A stretch of DNA of 64,000 nt from Rhizobium sp. BK418. GTDB taxonomy: Bacteria > Pseudomonadota > Alphaproteobacteria > Rhizobiales > Rhizobiaceae. The notes below the pieces were generated by a model that was not told the DNA's origin, ran no database searches, and saw nothing but the letters and a program-made list of their open reading frames with translations. The stretch lies in the NCBI RefSeq assembly GCF_004341105.1, contig NZ_SLZK01000002.1:1048310-1112309 (forward strand). The letters run 5' to 3'. Made by a program: the position numbers and the translations under genes. This document shows positions 1-9,898 of the stretch, piece by piece; the first letter of the stretch is position 1, and every line of letters begins with the position of its first letter.

Positions 1-1450
1 CAGCAGCTTCGCGCACGGCCTTGTGCTCACGGCCAACGGCATCGAACCAGTTCTGGCGGCCGTAGGTGTAGACGTCCTTTGGTTCTTCATTGGCGAAGAG
101 ATCGGCAAACCAGTTGGGCCGCTCCCAGCCGAGCTTTTCGCCGAAGCAGGCACCCTGCGACTTCAATCGGTCATAGAGCGGTGACTTCCGGCAGGGTCGG
201 CCGCTTGCATATTCTTCAAAGGGGAAGGCGAGCGTGTAGTGCTTGCTATAAGCCTCCAACGTGCGGGTGCGCACCCAGTCCGTATCGAAATGCGGACGGC
301 CGAAGCGGCGGATATCGACCGGCCAGAGATCATAAGGTGGCTCGCCCTTCGTCACCCATTCGGCAAGCGCCATGCCGGCGCCACCGGCGGATGCAATGCC
401 GAAGGCGTTGAAGCCAGCGCCGACGAAGAAATTCTTCAGCTCCGGCGCTTCGCCGAGAATGAAATTGCCATCGGGCGTAAAGCTCTCCGGCCCGTTCAGA
501 AGCTGCTTGATGCCGGCGTTTTCCAGTGCCGGCACGCGGCCGAGCGCCTGCTCCATGATCTGCTCGAAATGATCGAAGTTGCTGTCGAGAAGGGTGTAGT
601 GAAAACCCTTGGGAATGCCATCCAGAGCCCAGCCGATAGGATTCGGCTCATAGCCACCCATGACGATGCCGCCGACCTCTTCCTTGTAATAGGTCAGGCG
701 ATCGGGATCGCGAAGCGTCGGGAGATTGGAAGGCACGCCGAAGGATTCGGTGATGATATATTGATGCTCGACCGAGACGAGCGGCACGTTCACGCCGAAG
801 CGGGCAGCGAAACTGCGGGTCCACTGGCCAGCGCAAATCACGACGCGCTCGCATTCGATCCGGCCTTGCGCCGTGATCACGGCGCGGATTCTGCCGTTGT
901 CGATGTCGATATCGAGAACTTCGGTATCCTCGAAAATCGATACACCGGCCATACGGACGCCTTTTGCCAGCGCCTGGGTGATGTCGGAAGGATTAGCCTG
1001 GCCGTCCGTTGGCAGGAAAGCAGCCCCGACGAGATCGTCCGTCGTCATCAGCGGCCAGAGATCGAAGGCTTCCTGGGGGCTTAGAAGATGCATTTCGAGG
1101 CCGAAGGACTGTGCCGTCGTCGCCTGGCGCTTGACTTCGGTCCAGCGCTCCTGATTGCAGGCAAGACGCAGGCCACCATTCATCTTCCAGCCGGTGCTGA
1201 GGCCAGTTTCGGCTTCCAGCTTCTTGTAGAGATCGACCGAGTATCCCAGAAGCTGGGTGATATTGGCGCTTGTGCGCAGTTGACCGACGAGACCGGCGGC
1301 GTGAAACGTGGTGCCGGATGTCAGTTTCTTGCGCTCCAGGAGCACAGTATCCGTCCAACCGAGCTTTGCCAGGTGATAGGCGGTCGAGCAGCCGATGATG
1401 CCGCCACCGATGACTACGGCTTTCGCCGTTTTCGGTAAATCCTTCGTCAT
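1..1450 (-). CDS. Sarcosine/dimethylglycine dehydrogenase-like FAD oxidoreductase (partial)
   Basis: The N-terminal 483 codons are in the window; the C-terminus is cut by the left edge. The protein opens with a Rossmann FAD motif, VVIGGGIIGCS (residues 12-22), followed by TSGTTFHAAGLVGQLR, typical of the DAO-type flavoprotein half of sarcosine and dimethylglycine dehydrogenases. Near the edge the text KSPLYDRLKSQGACFGEKLG and WERPNWFA marks the start of the GcvT-like folate-binding part, so the complete gene is probably a two-domain protein of roughly 800 residues. These enzymes demethylate N-methyl amines and pass electrons to FAD and the methyl group to tetrahydrofolate. ATG at 1450 directly abuts the TGA of the upstream kinase gene (0 nt gap), so the two are coupled. 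The exact substrate cannot be told from sequence. Confidence 0.88.
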   Translation of the reverse strand, partial: MTKDLPKTAKAVVIGGGIIGCSTAYHLAKLGWTDTVLLERKKLTSGTTFHAAGLVGQLRTSANITQLLGYSVDLYKKLEAETGLSTGWKMNGGLRLACNQERWTEVKRQATTAQSFGLEMHLLSPQEAFDLWPLMTTDDLVGAAFLPTDGQANPSDITQALAKGVRMAGVSIFEDTEVLDIDIDNGRIRAVITAQGRIECERVVICAGQWTRSFAARFGVNVPLVSVEHQYIITESFGVPSNLPTLRDPDRLTYYKEEVGGIVMGGYEPNPIGWALDGIPKGFHYTLLDSNFDHFEQIMEQALGRVPALENAGIKQLLNGPESFTPDGNFILGEAPELKNFFVGAGFNAFGIASAGGAGMALAEWVTKGEPPYDLWPVDIRRFGRPHFDTDWVRTRTLEAYSKHYTLAFPFEEYASGRPCRKSPLYDRLKSQGACFGEKLGWERPNWFADLFANEEPKDVYTYGRQNWFDAVGREHKAVREAA

Positions 1451-2326
1451 TCAATGATCCTGTTCAAATGCCCGGTAGACGCGATCGAAACGGGCGAGAT
1501 TTTCGGCGGTGTAGGCGGCGTAATCGAAATCGATAGTCGAATGGATTTCGGAGATCATGCTCCAGAGGGTTTCACGCAACAGCGAGGCGCATTTCATGGC
1601 CTGGTAGCGACGGCTGAGATCATCCGTCAAAGACCGGTCGAAATAGGTCTCCAGCATCAAGCGCTCGACCTTCTCGGAAAACTCATTGTTGGAGGCGAGG
1701 CCACCGAGATCGAAAAGCGGCGTGTTGAAGCCTGCATAGTCCCAGTCGATCAGCCAGAGCCGCCGGCCGTCGTCGAGGAAATTGGCGGCCAACAGATCAT
1801 TGTGGCCGAAGGCGATGTCGAAAGGACCGGCTGCCTGTTCGAGTTGCTCGGCTTTCTCAAGCAGGCTGCCCAGCAACGGCGCATGAGGGCTGTTGGCGGC
1901 TTTCAGGTTCGCCACATAATCGCGGATCACATGGAAAACCCAGAAGATCATGGCCTGCCCGCGAAAATGGCGGGCCATATCGTGGTGGCAGGTGCGGATC
2001 AGCGGGATCAGACGAGCAAGCGTTTCCGGCTTTCTGACATCGTTGGGCGACAGCGGCGCGGCATCGATAAAATCAAGGATCAGCACGCCCGGCACGTGAT
2101 GGATTACAGCAGGCGAAATGCCGGCAGCATGAGCGGCGCAGCTTGCTGCAAATTCATTCTGCCTGTTGATGTGGTGAACCGGAATGTCGTCGCCGAGGCG
2201 AACAACGCGCCGTACTGCGCCATCCCTTACGAGATAGTTCCGGTTGGTGATACCACCGGTGATCGGCGCTATGTCGATCGGGCCATGCCAGATGCCAAGC
2301 GCATGAATCCTTTCTTCAGGCGTCAC
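1451..2326 (-). CDS. Choline/aminoglycoside kinase-like phosphotransferase
   Basis: A 291-residue protein of the APH/choline kinase fold. The catalytic loop reads GHNDLLAANFL (H175, D177, N182) and the metal-binding segment LIDWDYAG (D194, D196), the choline/ethanolamine kinase variant of the Brenner and DFG-like motifs. It would phosphorylate a small hydroxylated amine or sugar with ATP in the cytoplasm. A TTG at 2350 would give eight more residues, but GTG at 2326 has a purine-rich GAGGGGG ribosome site just upstream and fits the family start. It lies between the ABC ATPase gene (70 nt gap) and the sarcosine-dehydrogenase-like gene (0 nt), so it is probably part of the transport operon. The pairing with an N-methylamine oxidase hints at an amino-alcohol substrate, which is inference. 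Confidence 0.8.
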   Translation of the reverse strand: MTPEERIHALGIWHGPIDIAPITGGITNRNYLVRDGAVRRVVRLGDDIPVHHINRQNEFAASCAAHAAGISPAVIHHVPGVLILDFIDAAPLSPNDVRKPETLARLIPLIRTCHHDMARHFRGQAMIFWVFHVIRDYVANLKAANSPHAPLLGSLLEKAEQLEQAAGPFDIAFGHNDLLAANFLDDGRRLWLIDWDYAGFNTPLFDLGGLASNNEFSEKVERLMLETYFDRSLTDDLSRRYQAMKCASLLRETLWSMISEIHSTIDFDYAAYTAENLARFDRVYRAFEQDH

Positions 2327-2396
2327 GCATGTCCCCCTCGTAACCCTCAAGGAAATGATGGGCTTGTGAGGGATCGGCTGTCAAGTTTCGGCTGAT

Positions 2397-3473
<1,077 letters not shown>

Positions 3474-3489
3474 GTTCCGAAATCCCCTC

Positions 3490-4563
3490 TTATTTGGTTC
3501 TTGCACGCCATTCGGCGTATTTCGGGCTGTCAGGACCGATCGGCAGGGCGACATCAGCGCCGCTATCGGAGGATTGATAGATGGCTGTGACCAGCTCCAA
3601 CGCGCGCCGTGCATCGGCGCTCGTCACCGGAAGCGGGCCTTTGCCCATCAGATAGTCGTGGAAGCGCAGCATCTGAGTGTTGAAGCGCAGCGGCACGGGC
3701 TGCCAGTCCGCGATGACGGCATCGATCTTCGCCTGTACCTCATCATCGGCAGCAATGATCTGCCAGGGATCTTGGCCAGGCGCATAGGCCTCGTGGTTGC
3801 TTTCGAAGGTGATGTTTTCGAAATGGAGCCTCAGCCGGCTGATTTCGTTCTGCGAGCCGAGCGTGCAGGACAGCGAGACAAACGCGCCGTTCTGCATCTG
3901 CAGGCTGACCGAAGCACAGTCTTCGACCTCGATCTCGTTAACGCGGGTTGCCACGCGGCCGAAGACGCGGGCAGCAGGACCGGCAAGATAGAAGAGCATG
4001 TCATGCAGGTGGAGCGCATGGGTGACGAGCACGCCGCCGAGCTCGGTTGCCCATTTGCCGCGCCAGGGAACGGCATAGTATTCCGGCTTGCGGCGCCAGA
4101 ATGTTTCGACCGAGCCCATGTAGAACTTGCCGGCAAGACCGGCATCGATGATGCGCTTGGCCTTTTCGACTCCGTCGCCATACCGATACTGGAAGATCGG
4201 CATCAGCGTGCCCTTGGCGGTCTTTTCGGCCTTGATGATTTCATCGGCACCGGCGAGCGAACCGGTGAGCGGCTTTTCGCAGACGACATGCTTGCCGGCG
4301 GCGAGAGCCGCGATGACCTGTTCCTTATGGATGCCTGGCGGTGTGCAGATATCGATAATGTCGATGCTGTCGTCTGCGAGCAGCTCGTCGAAAGAGGTCG
4401 TGCGCCGTTCGATGCCGAATTCATCCCCGATCGTCTTCAGGCGTTCCTCGTTCAGGTCGCAGATTGCGGCGACCTTGAACTTGTCCGGATGCGGCAGGTA
4501 GCCCTCGACGATATGAGAGCGGCCGATACCGCAGCCGATAATCGCGACTGTCTTGATGCTCAT
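3490..4563 (-). CDS. Gfo/Idh/MocA family NAD(P)-dependent oxidoreductase
   Basis: A protein of about 357 residues starting [18 protein letters not shown], a Rossmann GxGxxG segment, with the family hallmark CEKPLTG (catalytic Lys region) and a C-terminal alpha/beta barrel-like half. These enzymes oxidise or reduce sugars, inositols or their derivatives using NAD(P). ATG 4563 and ATG 4572 are both possible; a CAGGA site 8 nt before 4563 favours the shorter form. The open frame continues upstream into the permease gene but that part is not protein-like. Lying inside an ABC sugar-importer operon between permease and ATPase, it most likely catalyses the first oxidation of the imported compound. 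The substrate is unknown. Confidence 0.9.
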   Translation of the reverse strand: MSIKTVAIIGCGIGRSHIVEGYLPHPDKFKVAAICDLNEERLKTIGDEFGIERRTTSFDELLADDSIDIIDICTPPGIHKEQVIAALAAGKHVVCEKPLTGSLAGADEIIKAEKTAKGTLMPIFQYRYGDGVEKAKRIIDAGLAGKFYMGSVETFWRRKPEYYAVPWRGKWATELGGVLVTHALHLHDMLFYLAGPAARVFGRVATRVNEIEVEDCASVSLQMQNGAFVSLSCTLGSQNEISRLRLHFENITFESNHEAYAPGQDPWQIIAADDEVQAKIDAVIADWQPVPLRFNTQMLRFHDYLMGKGPLPVTSADARRALELVTAIYQSSDSGADVALPIGPDSPKYAEWRARTK

Positions 4564-4598
4564 GTCATTCATCCTGTCTGGCTTTTCCGTCTCACCCA

Positions 4599-5486
4599 TC
4601 AACGCTTCATGCCGGTCGTGGCGATGCCTTCGATCAGCAGACGCTGGAAGAACAGGAAGAAGAAGAAGACGGGCACGAGAGTGAGCGTCGACATGGCAAA
4701 CAGTCCGCCCCAGTCCGATGCACTGGTGGAGTCCACGAAGGTGCGCAGGCCGAGCTGGATCGTGTAGGTATTCATGTCGTTCAAGTAGATCAGCGGACCG
4801 AAGAAATCGTCCCAGGTCCAGATGAAGGAGAAGATGGCGGCGGTGGCCAGAACCGGCAGCGACAGTGGCAGCATGATCTTCCAATAGATGCGCCAGGCGC
4901 TGCAGCCGTCCATCATCGCCGCCTCATCGAGCTCACGCGGGATGCCGCGGAAGAACTGCACCATGAGGAAGATGAAGAAGGCGTCGCTGGCCAGGAATTT
5001 CGGAACGACCAGCGGCAGGATGGTGTTGACCCAGCCGAGATCGAGGAACAGCACATATTGCGGGATCAGCGTCACGTGATAGGGGATCATCAGCGTGCCG
5101 AGCATGATCGCGAACCAGAAGTTCCGGCCCGCAAACCGCAGCCGCGCGAAGGCGAAGGCCGTCAGCGAACAGGCGATGACATTGCCAGCTACGACCAGCA
5201 GCGAGATGACGAGCGAATTCCAGAAGAAGCGGCCGAAGGTAATATCGAGGCCGGTCCAGCCGCGCACATAGGACGAGAAATCTACCGATGACGGAATGAG
5301 CGAGGTCGAGGAGAAGATCTCGTTTTCCGGTCTGACCGATGCGGACACCATCCACAAGAGCGGATAGAGCATCAGCAGCGAGGCGGCAATCAACAGCGCG
5401 TGGATGATAATCGAAGCGGGCAGGCTGCGTTTGGTGATATCCGACGGCGGCCGGGGCGCGGTGACGGAAGCGGTCATCTCAGTCAT
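4599..5486 (-). CDS. Carbohydrate ABC transporter permease, MalG type
   Basis: A 295-residue inner-membrane protein with six predicted membrane segments and the EAA loop RELDEAAMMDGCSAWRIY followed by KIMLPLSLP, the cytoplasmic coupling helix that contacts the ATPase. The N-terminal segment IIIHALLIAASLLMLYPLLW is typical of MalG-like (CUT1) permeases. ATG 5486 overlaps the end of the partner permease gene by 8 nt, so the two are translationally coupled. With 5479-6438 it forms the membrane channel of the importer. Confidence 0.95.
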   Translation of the reverse strand: MTEMTASVTAPRPPSDITKRSLPASIIIHALLIAASLLMLYPLLWMVSASVRPENEIFSSTSLIPSSVDFSSYVRGWTGLDITFGRFFWNSLVISLLVVAGNVIACSLTAFAFARLRFAGRNFWFAIMLGTLMIPYHVTLIPQYVLFLDLGWVNTILPLVVPKFLASDAFFIFLMVQFFRGIPRELDEAAMMDGCSAWRIYWKIMLPLSLPVLATAAIFSFIWTWDDFFGPLIYLNDMNTYTIQLGLRTFVDSTSASDWGGLFAMSTLTLVPVFFFFLFFQRLLIEGIATTGMKR

Positions 5487-6438
5487 CGTAATGTACCCAA
5501 TAGCGCGAGGTCAGGAAGGAGAAGGCGGTGAAGATCGCGATAATCACCACGAGAATCCAGGCGAGCGCCGAGGCATAACCCATGCGGAAATTGCCGAAGG
5601 CTTCCTGATAGAGATAGAGCGTATAAAACAGCGTCGAATTGATCGGGCCACCCGTACCGCCTGATATGATGAAGGCCGGCGTGAAGGCCTTGAAGGCGTC
5701 GATCGTCTGAACAACGGCATTGAAGAAGATTACCGGCGTCAAGAGCGGCAGCGTGATCTTGTAGAACTGGCGGAATTTCGAGGCTCCATCGAGGCTTGCG
5801 GCCTCATACATATCCTGCGGGATCTGGCGCAGGCCGGCGAGGAAGATGATCATTGGCGAGCCGAACTGCCAGACGGAGAGTGCCACCAGCGTGTAGATCG
5901 AATAGCTCGGGTGCGAGATCCAGCTCGGACCGACGATGCCGAAATGCGAGAGCGCGGCGTTGACAAGGCCATCGCTGGCGAAGAGCTGACGCCACAACAC
6001 GGCGATCGCGACGCTGCCCCCAAGAAGCGACGGAAGGTAAAAAATAGCGCGGTAGATCGGCAGGCCGCGCAGGCCCCGATTCAGGGCAAGCGCGACGAGT
6101 AGAGCAAAAGTCAGCTTGAAAGGAACCGACAATACAACATAGGTCAGCGTGACGGACATGGCCGATGCGAATTTCGGATCGGCTGTGGCGATGCGCACGT
6201 AATTTGCCGCCCCTACCCAACCCGGCGCCCTCAACATGTCGAAGTCGGTGAAGGACAGGTAGAGCGAAATCAGGGCAGGACCAAGCGTAAGGCCGAAGAA
6301 GCCTATCAGCCAGGGGAGTAGAAAGAGATAGCCGGGAGCATTGGCATTCCACAGCCGCCGGAAGCGTCCGTCGGCCCGTACTCCCTGATATCTTTCCACG
6401 GTTACCGTCCCTGCGGACGTGCGCATCGCATTTGTCAT
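5479..6438 (-). CDS. Carbohydrate ABC transporter permease, MalF type
   Basis: A 319-residue permease. The first membrane segment PGYLFLLPWLIGFFGL and the following SLYLSFTDFDMLRAPGWVG are characteristic of UgpA/MalF-type CUT1 permeases. The EAA loop is YEAASLDGASKFRQFYKIT, followed by LPLLTP. It begins at ATG 6438, 6 nt after the stop of the binding-protein gene, and overlaps the MalG-type permease by 8 nt. It pairs with that protein to form the translocation pore. Confidence 0.95.
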   Translation of the reverse strand: MTNAMRTSAGTVTVERYQGVRADGRFRRLWNANAPGYLFLLPWLIGFFGLTLGPALISLYLSFTDFDMLRAPGWVGAANYVRIATADPKFASAMSVTLTYVVLSVPFKLTFALLVALALNRGLRGLPIYRAIFYLPSLLGGSVAIAVLWRQLFASDGLVNAALSHFGIVGPSWISHPSYSIYTLVALSVWQFGSPMIIFLAGLRQIPQDMYEAASLDGASKFRQFYKITLPLLTPVIFFNAVVQTIDAFKAFTPAFIISGGTGGPINSTLFYTLYLYQEAFGNFRMGYASALAWILVVIIAIFTAFSFLTSRYWVHYDD

Positions 6439-6444
6439 ATAAGA

Positions 6445-7731
6445 TCAACCCCGCGCGAGAATTCGGGTGATTTCATCCACGAGCTGCTTGCCGGCATCGG
6501 CCGGCTTGACCTGGCCGAAAGCGACCTGTTCAGAGATGGTGCGCAGCACGACCTGGCCTTCGCCGGCGCCGGTCGGCGGCGGGGGCGGAAGCGGGCCGGC
6601 GAGATCGCCAAGGCCGCCGACATATTCGAGCGGGATCTTGCCGGTTTCATCGAGCGTGCCGGCAACGACCTCACGCATCGCCTTCGATTCCGGAATACCG
6701 CGTTCGACGTCGAGGATCTTGGCGGCATCGGGATTCTTGACGAAGAAGTTGACGTAATCGACAGCCTGATCGATCACCTTCGACTGGGCGGAAACCGAGA
6801 AGAACATCGAAGGCTTGCGGTAATGGCCGCCCTTGGAGTCCGGCTTGATCCGCAGATAGTTGCTGAGCATCAGCTTGTCCTTGACCATCGCCTGATAGCC
6901 AACGAACTGGTTGGAGTGGGCATAGTCACAGGCAGCCTTGCCGAGGGTCAGCGGGCTGGTGTCGATCGTATCCTTGTAGAGCGCCTGGATATCGGGCGTC
7001 ACGCAGGCGCCGGCATCGCGGAACTTGGCCCACATGTCGAACCATTCCGCGGCGTCATCCGCACCGAAGGCGATCTTCGAATCCGCCGTGTAGAGCGCCT
7101 TGCCGCGCTGGCGCACATAGTTTTCGAAAAGCGGCTCGGCGCCGCTGCCGTCGGCAAAGCCGAAATAGCCCTTGCGCTTGCCTGCCTTGGTGATTTCCGC
7201 GCCGATCTTGCCGAATTCCTCCCAGGTCGTCTTGTTCGTCGGCACGTCGATGCCCGCTTCCTTGAAGGCGACCGTGTTGATGACGGTCGCAGCCGAGTTT
7301 GCGCCGAGGCTGACGCCGTAGAAATGGCCGTCGACCTTGCCGCCTTCGATCTGCGCCGGATCGAAATCATCGAGCTGCAGCTTCGAGGGCATGTAGGATT
7401 CCAGCGGGGCAAGAGCGCCGCGCCGGGCATATTCGACGATGTAGCGATAATCCATCTGGATCACATCGGGGGCGTTGCGGCCGGCCACCTGCGTGGCAAG
7501 ACGCGGCCAGTAATCGGCCCATCCAAGGAACTCGCCGGTGATCGAAACACCGCTGTTTTTCGTCTTGAAAAGGTCGGAGACCTTGTTTGTGCGGTCGGCG
7601 CGTGGCTGAGAGCCCCACCAGATGAGGCGCAGGCGGGTTTCCTGTGCCAAAGCGCTGTTTCCGAGCGCCGAAAGCGACAGGAGCGTTGCCCCGCCCGCCA
7701 TGAAGTTACGTCTGCTTACACGAAAAGTCAT
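6445..7731 (-). CDS. Periplasmic sugar-binding protein of ABC importer (Tat signal)
   Basis: A 428-residue family-1 extracellular solute-binding protein. The N-terminus has a twin-arginine signal (VSRRNFMAGGATLLSLSALG) with an ALA-like cleavage site near NSALAQE, so it is probably exported folded to the periplasm. The mature part starts LRLIWWGSQPRADRT, close to the paralogue at 17412-18698 (LRAMWWGSNDRAKRT). A tandem-proline stretch, PLPPPPPTGAGEG, lies near the C-terminus. ATG 7731 is preceded by a strong GGAGGAGG site. It is the first gene of a minus-strand operon running to the left edge, and its promoter carries the proposed TetR operator. The ligand is probably a sugar or polyol but is not identifiable from sequence. 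Confidence 0.93.
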   Translation of the reverse strand: MTFRVSRRNFMAGGATLLSLSALGNSALAQETRLRLIWWGSQPRADRTNKVSDLFKTKNSGVSITGEFLGWADYWPRLATQVAGRNAPDVIQMDYRYIVEYARRGALAPLESYMPSKLQLDDFDPAQIEGGKVDGHFYGVSLGANSAATVINTVAFKEAGIDVPTNKTTWEEFGKIGAEITKAGKRKGYFGFADGSGAEPLFENYVRQRGKALYTADSKIAFGADDAAEWFDMWAKFRDAGACVTPDIQALYKDTIDTSPLTLGKAACDYAHSNQFVGYQAMVKDKLMLSNYLRIKPDSKGGHYRKPSMFFSVSAQSKVIDQAVDYVNFFVKNPDAAKILDVERGIPESKAMREVVAGTLDETGKIPLEYVGGLGDLAGPLPPPPPTGAGEGQVVLRTISEQVAFGQVKPADAGKQLVDEITRILARG

Positions 7732-7796
7732 ATTGGTTTTCCTCCTCCCAATAGGAAGCGCCTCCACACGCTTCCGAATTAGCCATCTTGCAACAA

Positions 7797-7842
7797 ATAA
7801 CTAATTGGTTACAAGTTATGTTCAAAGCCTCCGGGCTGTCAA
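7797..7842 (-). promoter_or_regulatory. Promoter and proposed TetR operator of the transporter operon
   Basis: Read on the minus strand there is a perfect -35 TTGACA (7842-7837), a 16 nt spacer and a -10-like CATAAC (7820-7815). Directly downstream, over the expected transcription start, lies the imperfect inverted repeat ATAACTAATTGGTTAC (7797-7812, plus-strand reading). A closely similar repeat occurs in the promoter of the divergent catabolic genes (8667-8682) at nearly the same distance from a TTGACA. The position would let a bound repressor block the polymerase. The assignment to the adjacent TetR protein is inference. Confidence 0.6.
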
Positions 7843-7938
7843 GCGGTGTTGCTGGCCCGGTTGCTCTGACCAAATCGGGTTTTTACATTCTTCCGCTTAA
7901 GCCTTATGAGCGCAACATGGGAAGATAGGGGAAATCGC

Positions 7939-8613
7939 ATGAACGACACTGGGGAGAGCGCGAAAAAGAAAGTCAAGCGCCCGTCCGCCGAGCGCACCGC
8001 CCAACGCGATCCGGAGCGCACCCGCGCGGCTATACTGGAGGCTGCCACCCGAGAATTTGCCGAAAACGGCATGGGCGGAGCGCGTGTCGATGCCATTGCC
8101 GAGCGCGCCGGCACCAACAAGCGCATGCTCTACCACTATTTCGGCGACAAGGAGCAGCTCTATCTGCGTGTGCTGGAGGAGGCCTATGTCAGCATCCGTA
8201 CGGCGGAACGCGCGCTGAATATCAGCACCCGCAGCCCCGAAGAGGGCATCGGGGAGCTTGCGCTCTTTACCTGGCGCTATTTCCTGCAGCATCCTGAATT
8301 CCTGAGCCTGCTCGGGACAGAGAACCTGCACCGGGCCCGCTGGCTGCGCCAATCCGTACGCCTGAAGGAACTGCATTCGCATCTGATCGGCGAGCTCTCG
8401 CAAGTACTGGAAGAAGGCAAAAAGGCAGGGGTCTTTACCGAAACTGCCGATCCGCTGCACGTCTATCTGACGATTGCCTCACTCGGCTATTTCTACCTCT
8501 CAAACCAGTACACGCTTTCGACGATCTTCGGCCGTGATCTCATTACGCCGGCCAATCTCGATGCCTGGGAAAGGCATATCGTTCACGTGACGCTTTCCTC
8601 GATAAAGCGCTGA
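7939..8613 (+). CDS. TetR/AcrR family transcriptional regulator
   Basis: A 224-residue regulator. The N-terminal helix-turn-helix is clear: ILEAATREFAENG, then ARVDAIAERAGTNKRMLYHYF and GDKEQLYLRVLEEAY (about residues 30-80), the classical TetR_N pattern. The C-terminal half (LSLLGTENLHRARWLRQS, HVYLTIASLGYFYLSNQY) would hold the ligand pocket. An ATG at 7906 is in frame, but ATG 7939 has AGGGG about 7 nt upstream and is preferred. The N-terminus is rich in Lys/Arg (KKKVKRPSAER). It is divergent from the transporter operon and 134 nt before the catabolic set, so it is likely their shared local repressor, responding to the imported compound or an intermediate. Confidence 0.92.
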   Translation: MNDTGESAKKKVKRPSAERTAQRDPERTRAAILEAATREFAENGMGGARVDAIAERAGTNKRMLYHYFGDKEQLYLRVLEEAYVSIRTAERALNISTRSPEEGIGELALFTWRYFLQHPEFLSLLGTENLHRARWLRQSVRLKELHSHLIGELSQVLEEGKKAGVFTETADPLHVYLTIASLGYFYLSNQYTLSTIFGRDLITPANLDAWERHIVHVTLSSIKR

Positions 8614-8636
8614 TTTCCAAAAAACCGAATTGGCTA

Positions 8637-8682
8637 TTGACAGCCATAATCCTCTTCTGCCATCAAGTAACTGTTTAGTTAC
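8637..8682 (+). promoter_or_regulatory. Promoter and proposed TetR operator of the catabolic genes
   Basis: TTGACA at 8637-8642 is followed 24 nt later by the perfect inverted repeat GTAACT-GTTT-AGTTAC (8667-8682). In the transporter promoter the same spacing is 25 nt. No good -10 hexamer is visible between them (CATCAA at 8661-8666 is the best, and weak), which would fit an activator-dependent or simply weak promoter. Common core of both operators: TAACt-N4-(a/g)GTTA. Confidence 0.55.
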
Positions 8683-8746
8683 CGACTCGGGAGGGCCGGG
8701 CCTGACTGCCCGCTCCCGATGCATAAAAGCTTCCAGGGAGGGAAAA

Positions 8747-9895
8747 GTGGCACGTTTGGGGATCATTTTGCACGGCGTTACCGGCCGTATGGGCTACAAT
8801 CAGCACCTCGTTCGCTCGATCCTCGCCTTCCGCGATCAGGGCGGCATCACCCTGAAATCCGGTGAGAAACTGGAGATCGACCCGATCATCGTCGGCCGCA
8901 ACGGTGCGAAGATGGAAGAGCACGCCCGCAAGCATAACATCAAGCGCTGGTCGACCGATCTCGATGCTGCGCTCGCCAATCCTGACGATACCGTCTTCTT
9001 CGATGCCGGTACGACATTGATGCGCGCCGAACTCCTTTCCAAGGCGCTGGATGCCGGCAAACATGTCTATTGCGAGAAGCCGATTTCCGACGACCTGCAG
9101 GTGGCAATCGATCTCGCCCGCAAGGCGCGCGCCTCCGGCCTCAAGCACGGCGTGGTACAGGACAAGCTCTTCCTGCCCGGCCTGCGCAAGCTGGCGCTGC
9201 TGCGCGATTCCGGCTTCTTCGGCAAGATCCTCTCGGTGCGCGGCGAGTTCGGCTACTGGGTTTTTGAAGGCGACTGGGGCGTTCCGGCCCAGCGCCCATC
9301 CTGGAATTATCGCAAGGGCGATGGCGGCGGCATCATCCTGGATATGCTGTGCCACTGGCGTTATGTGCTCGACAATCTCTTTGGCGAGGTGAAGGCCGTT
9401 TCCTGCCTCGGTGCGACGCATATTCCGCGTCGTATCGACGAACAGGGCCAGCCCTATGACTGCGACACCGACGACGCAGCTTACGCGACCTTCGAACTGG
9501 AAGGCGGCGCGATCGCGCAGATCAATTCCTCCTGGGCGGTTCGCGTGCGCCGCGATGATCTCGTGACCTTCCAGGTGGACGGCACACATGGCTCTGCCGT
9601 CGCCGGCCTCACCAAGTGCTGGAGCCAGCACCGCGTCAACACGCCAAAGCCGGTCTGGAACCCCGACCAGCCGCAGACCATCGACTTCTACAAGACCTGG
9701 GATGAGGTGCCGGATACGCAGGTTTTCGACAACGGCTTCAAGGCGCAGTGGGAAATGTTTATCCGCCATGTCGTCGAAGATGCTCCGTGGCCCTATGGTC
9801 TGGAGGCCGGCGCCAAGGGCGTGCAGCTTGCGGAACTCGGCCTGAAATCCTGGGCCGAACGCCGCTGGCTCGATGTTCCAGTGCTGGAGTTCTGA
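8747..9895 (+). CDS. Gfo/Idh/MocA family oxidoreductase
   Basis: A 382-residue NAD(P)-dependent dehydrogenase. The start is ARLGIILHGVTGRMGYNQH, an unusual nucleotide-binding loop (GVTGRMG) compared with the usual GxGxxG, followed by the family motif YCEKPISDD with the catalytic-site Lys. The central region GEFGYWVFEGDW and GGGIILDMLCHWRYVLDNL carries the conserved His of the active site. GTG 8747 is chosen because GGGAGGG sits just upstream; there is no suitable ATG. It is the first gene of a plus-strand set with DUF993 (3 nt gap) and a sugar isomerase. It likely oxidises a sugar or cyclitol derivative brought in by the neighbouring importer. Confidence 0.88.
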   Translation: MARLGIILHGVTGRMGYNQHLVRSILAFRDQGGITLKSGEKLEIDPIIVGRNGAKMEEHARKHNIKRWSTDLDAALANPDDTVFFDAGTTLMRAELLSKALDAGKHVYCEKPISDDLQVAIDLARKARASGLKHGVVQDKLFLPGLRKLALLRDSGFFGKILSVRGEFGYWVFEGDWGVPAQRPSWNYRKGDGGGIILDMLCHWRYVLDNLFGEVKAVSCLGATHIPRRIDEQGQPYDCDTDDAAYATFELEGGAIAQINSSWAVRVRRDDLVTFQVDGTHGSAVAGLTKCWSQHRVNTPKPVWNPDQPQTIDFYKTWDEVPDTQVFDNGFKAQWEMFIRHVVEDAPWPYGLEAGAKGVQLAELGLKSWAERRWLDVPVLEF

Positions 9896-9898
9896 GCG

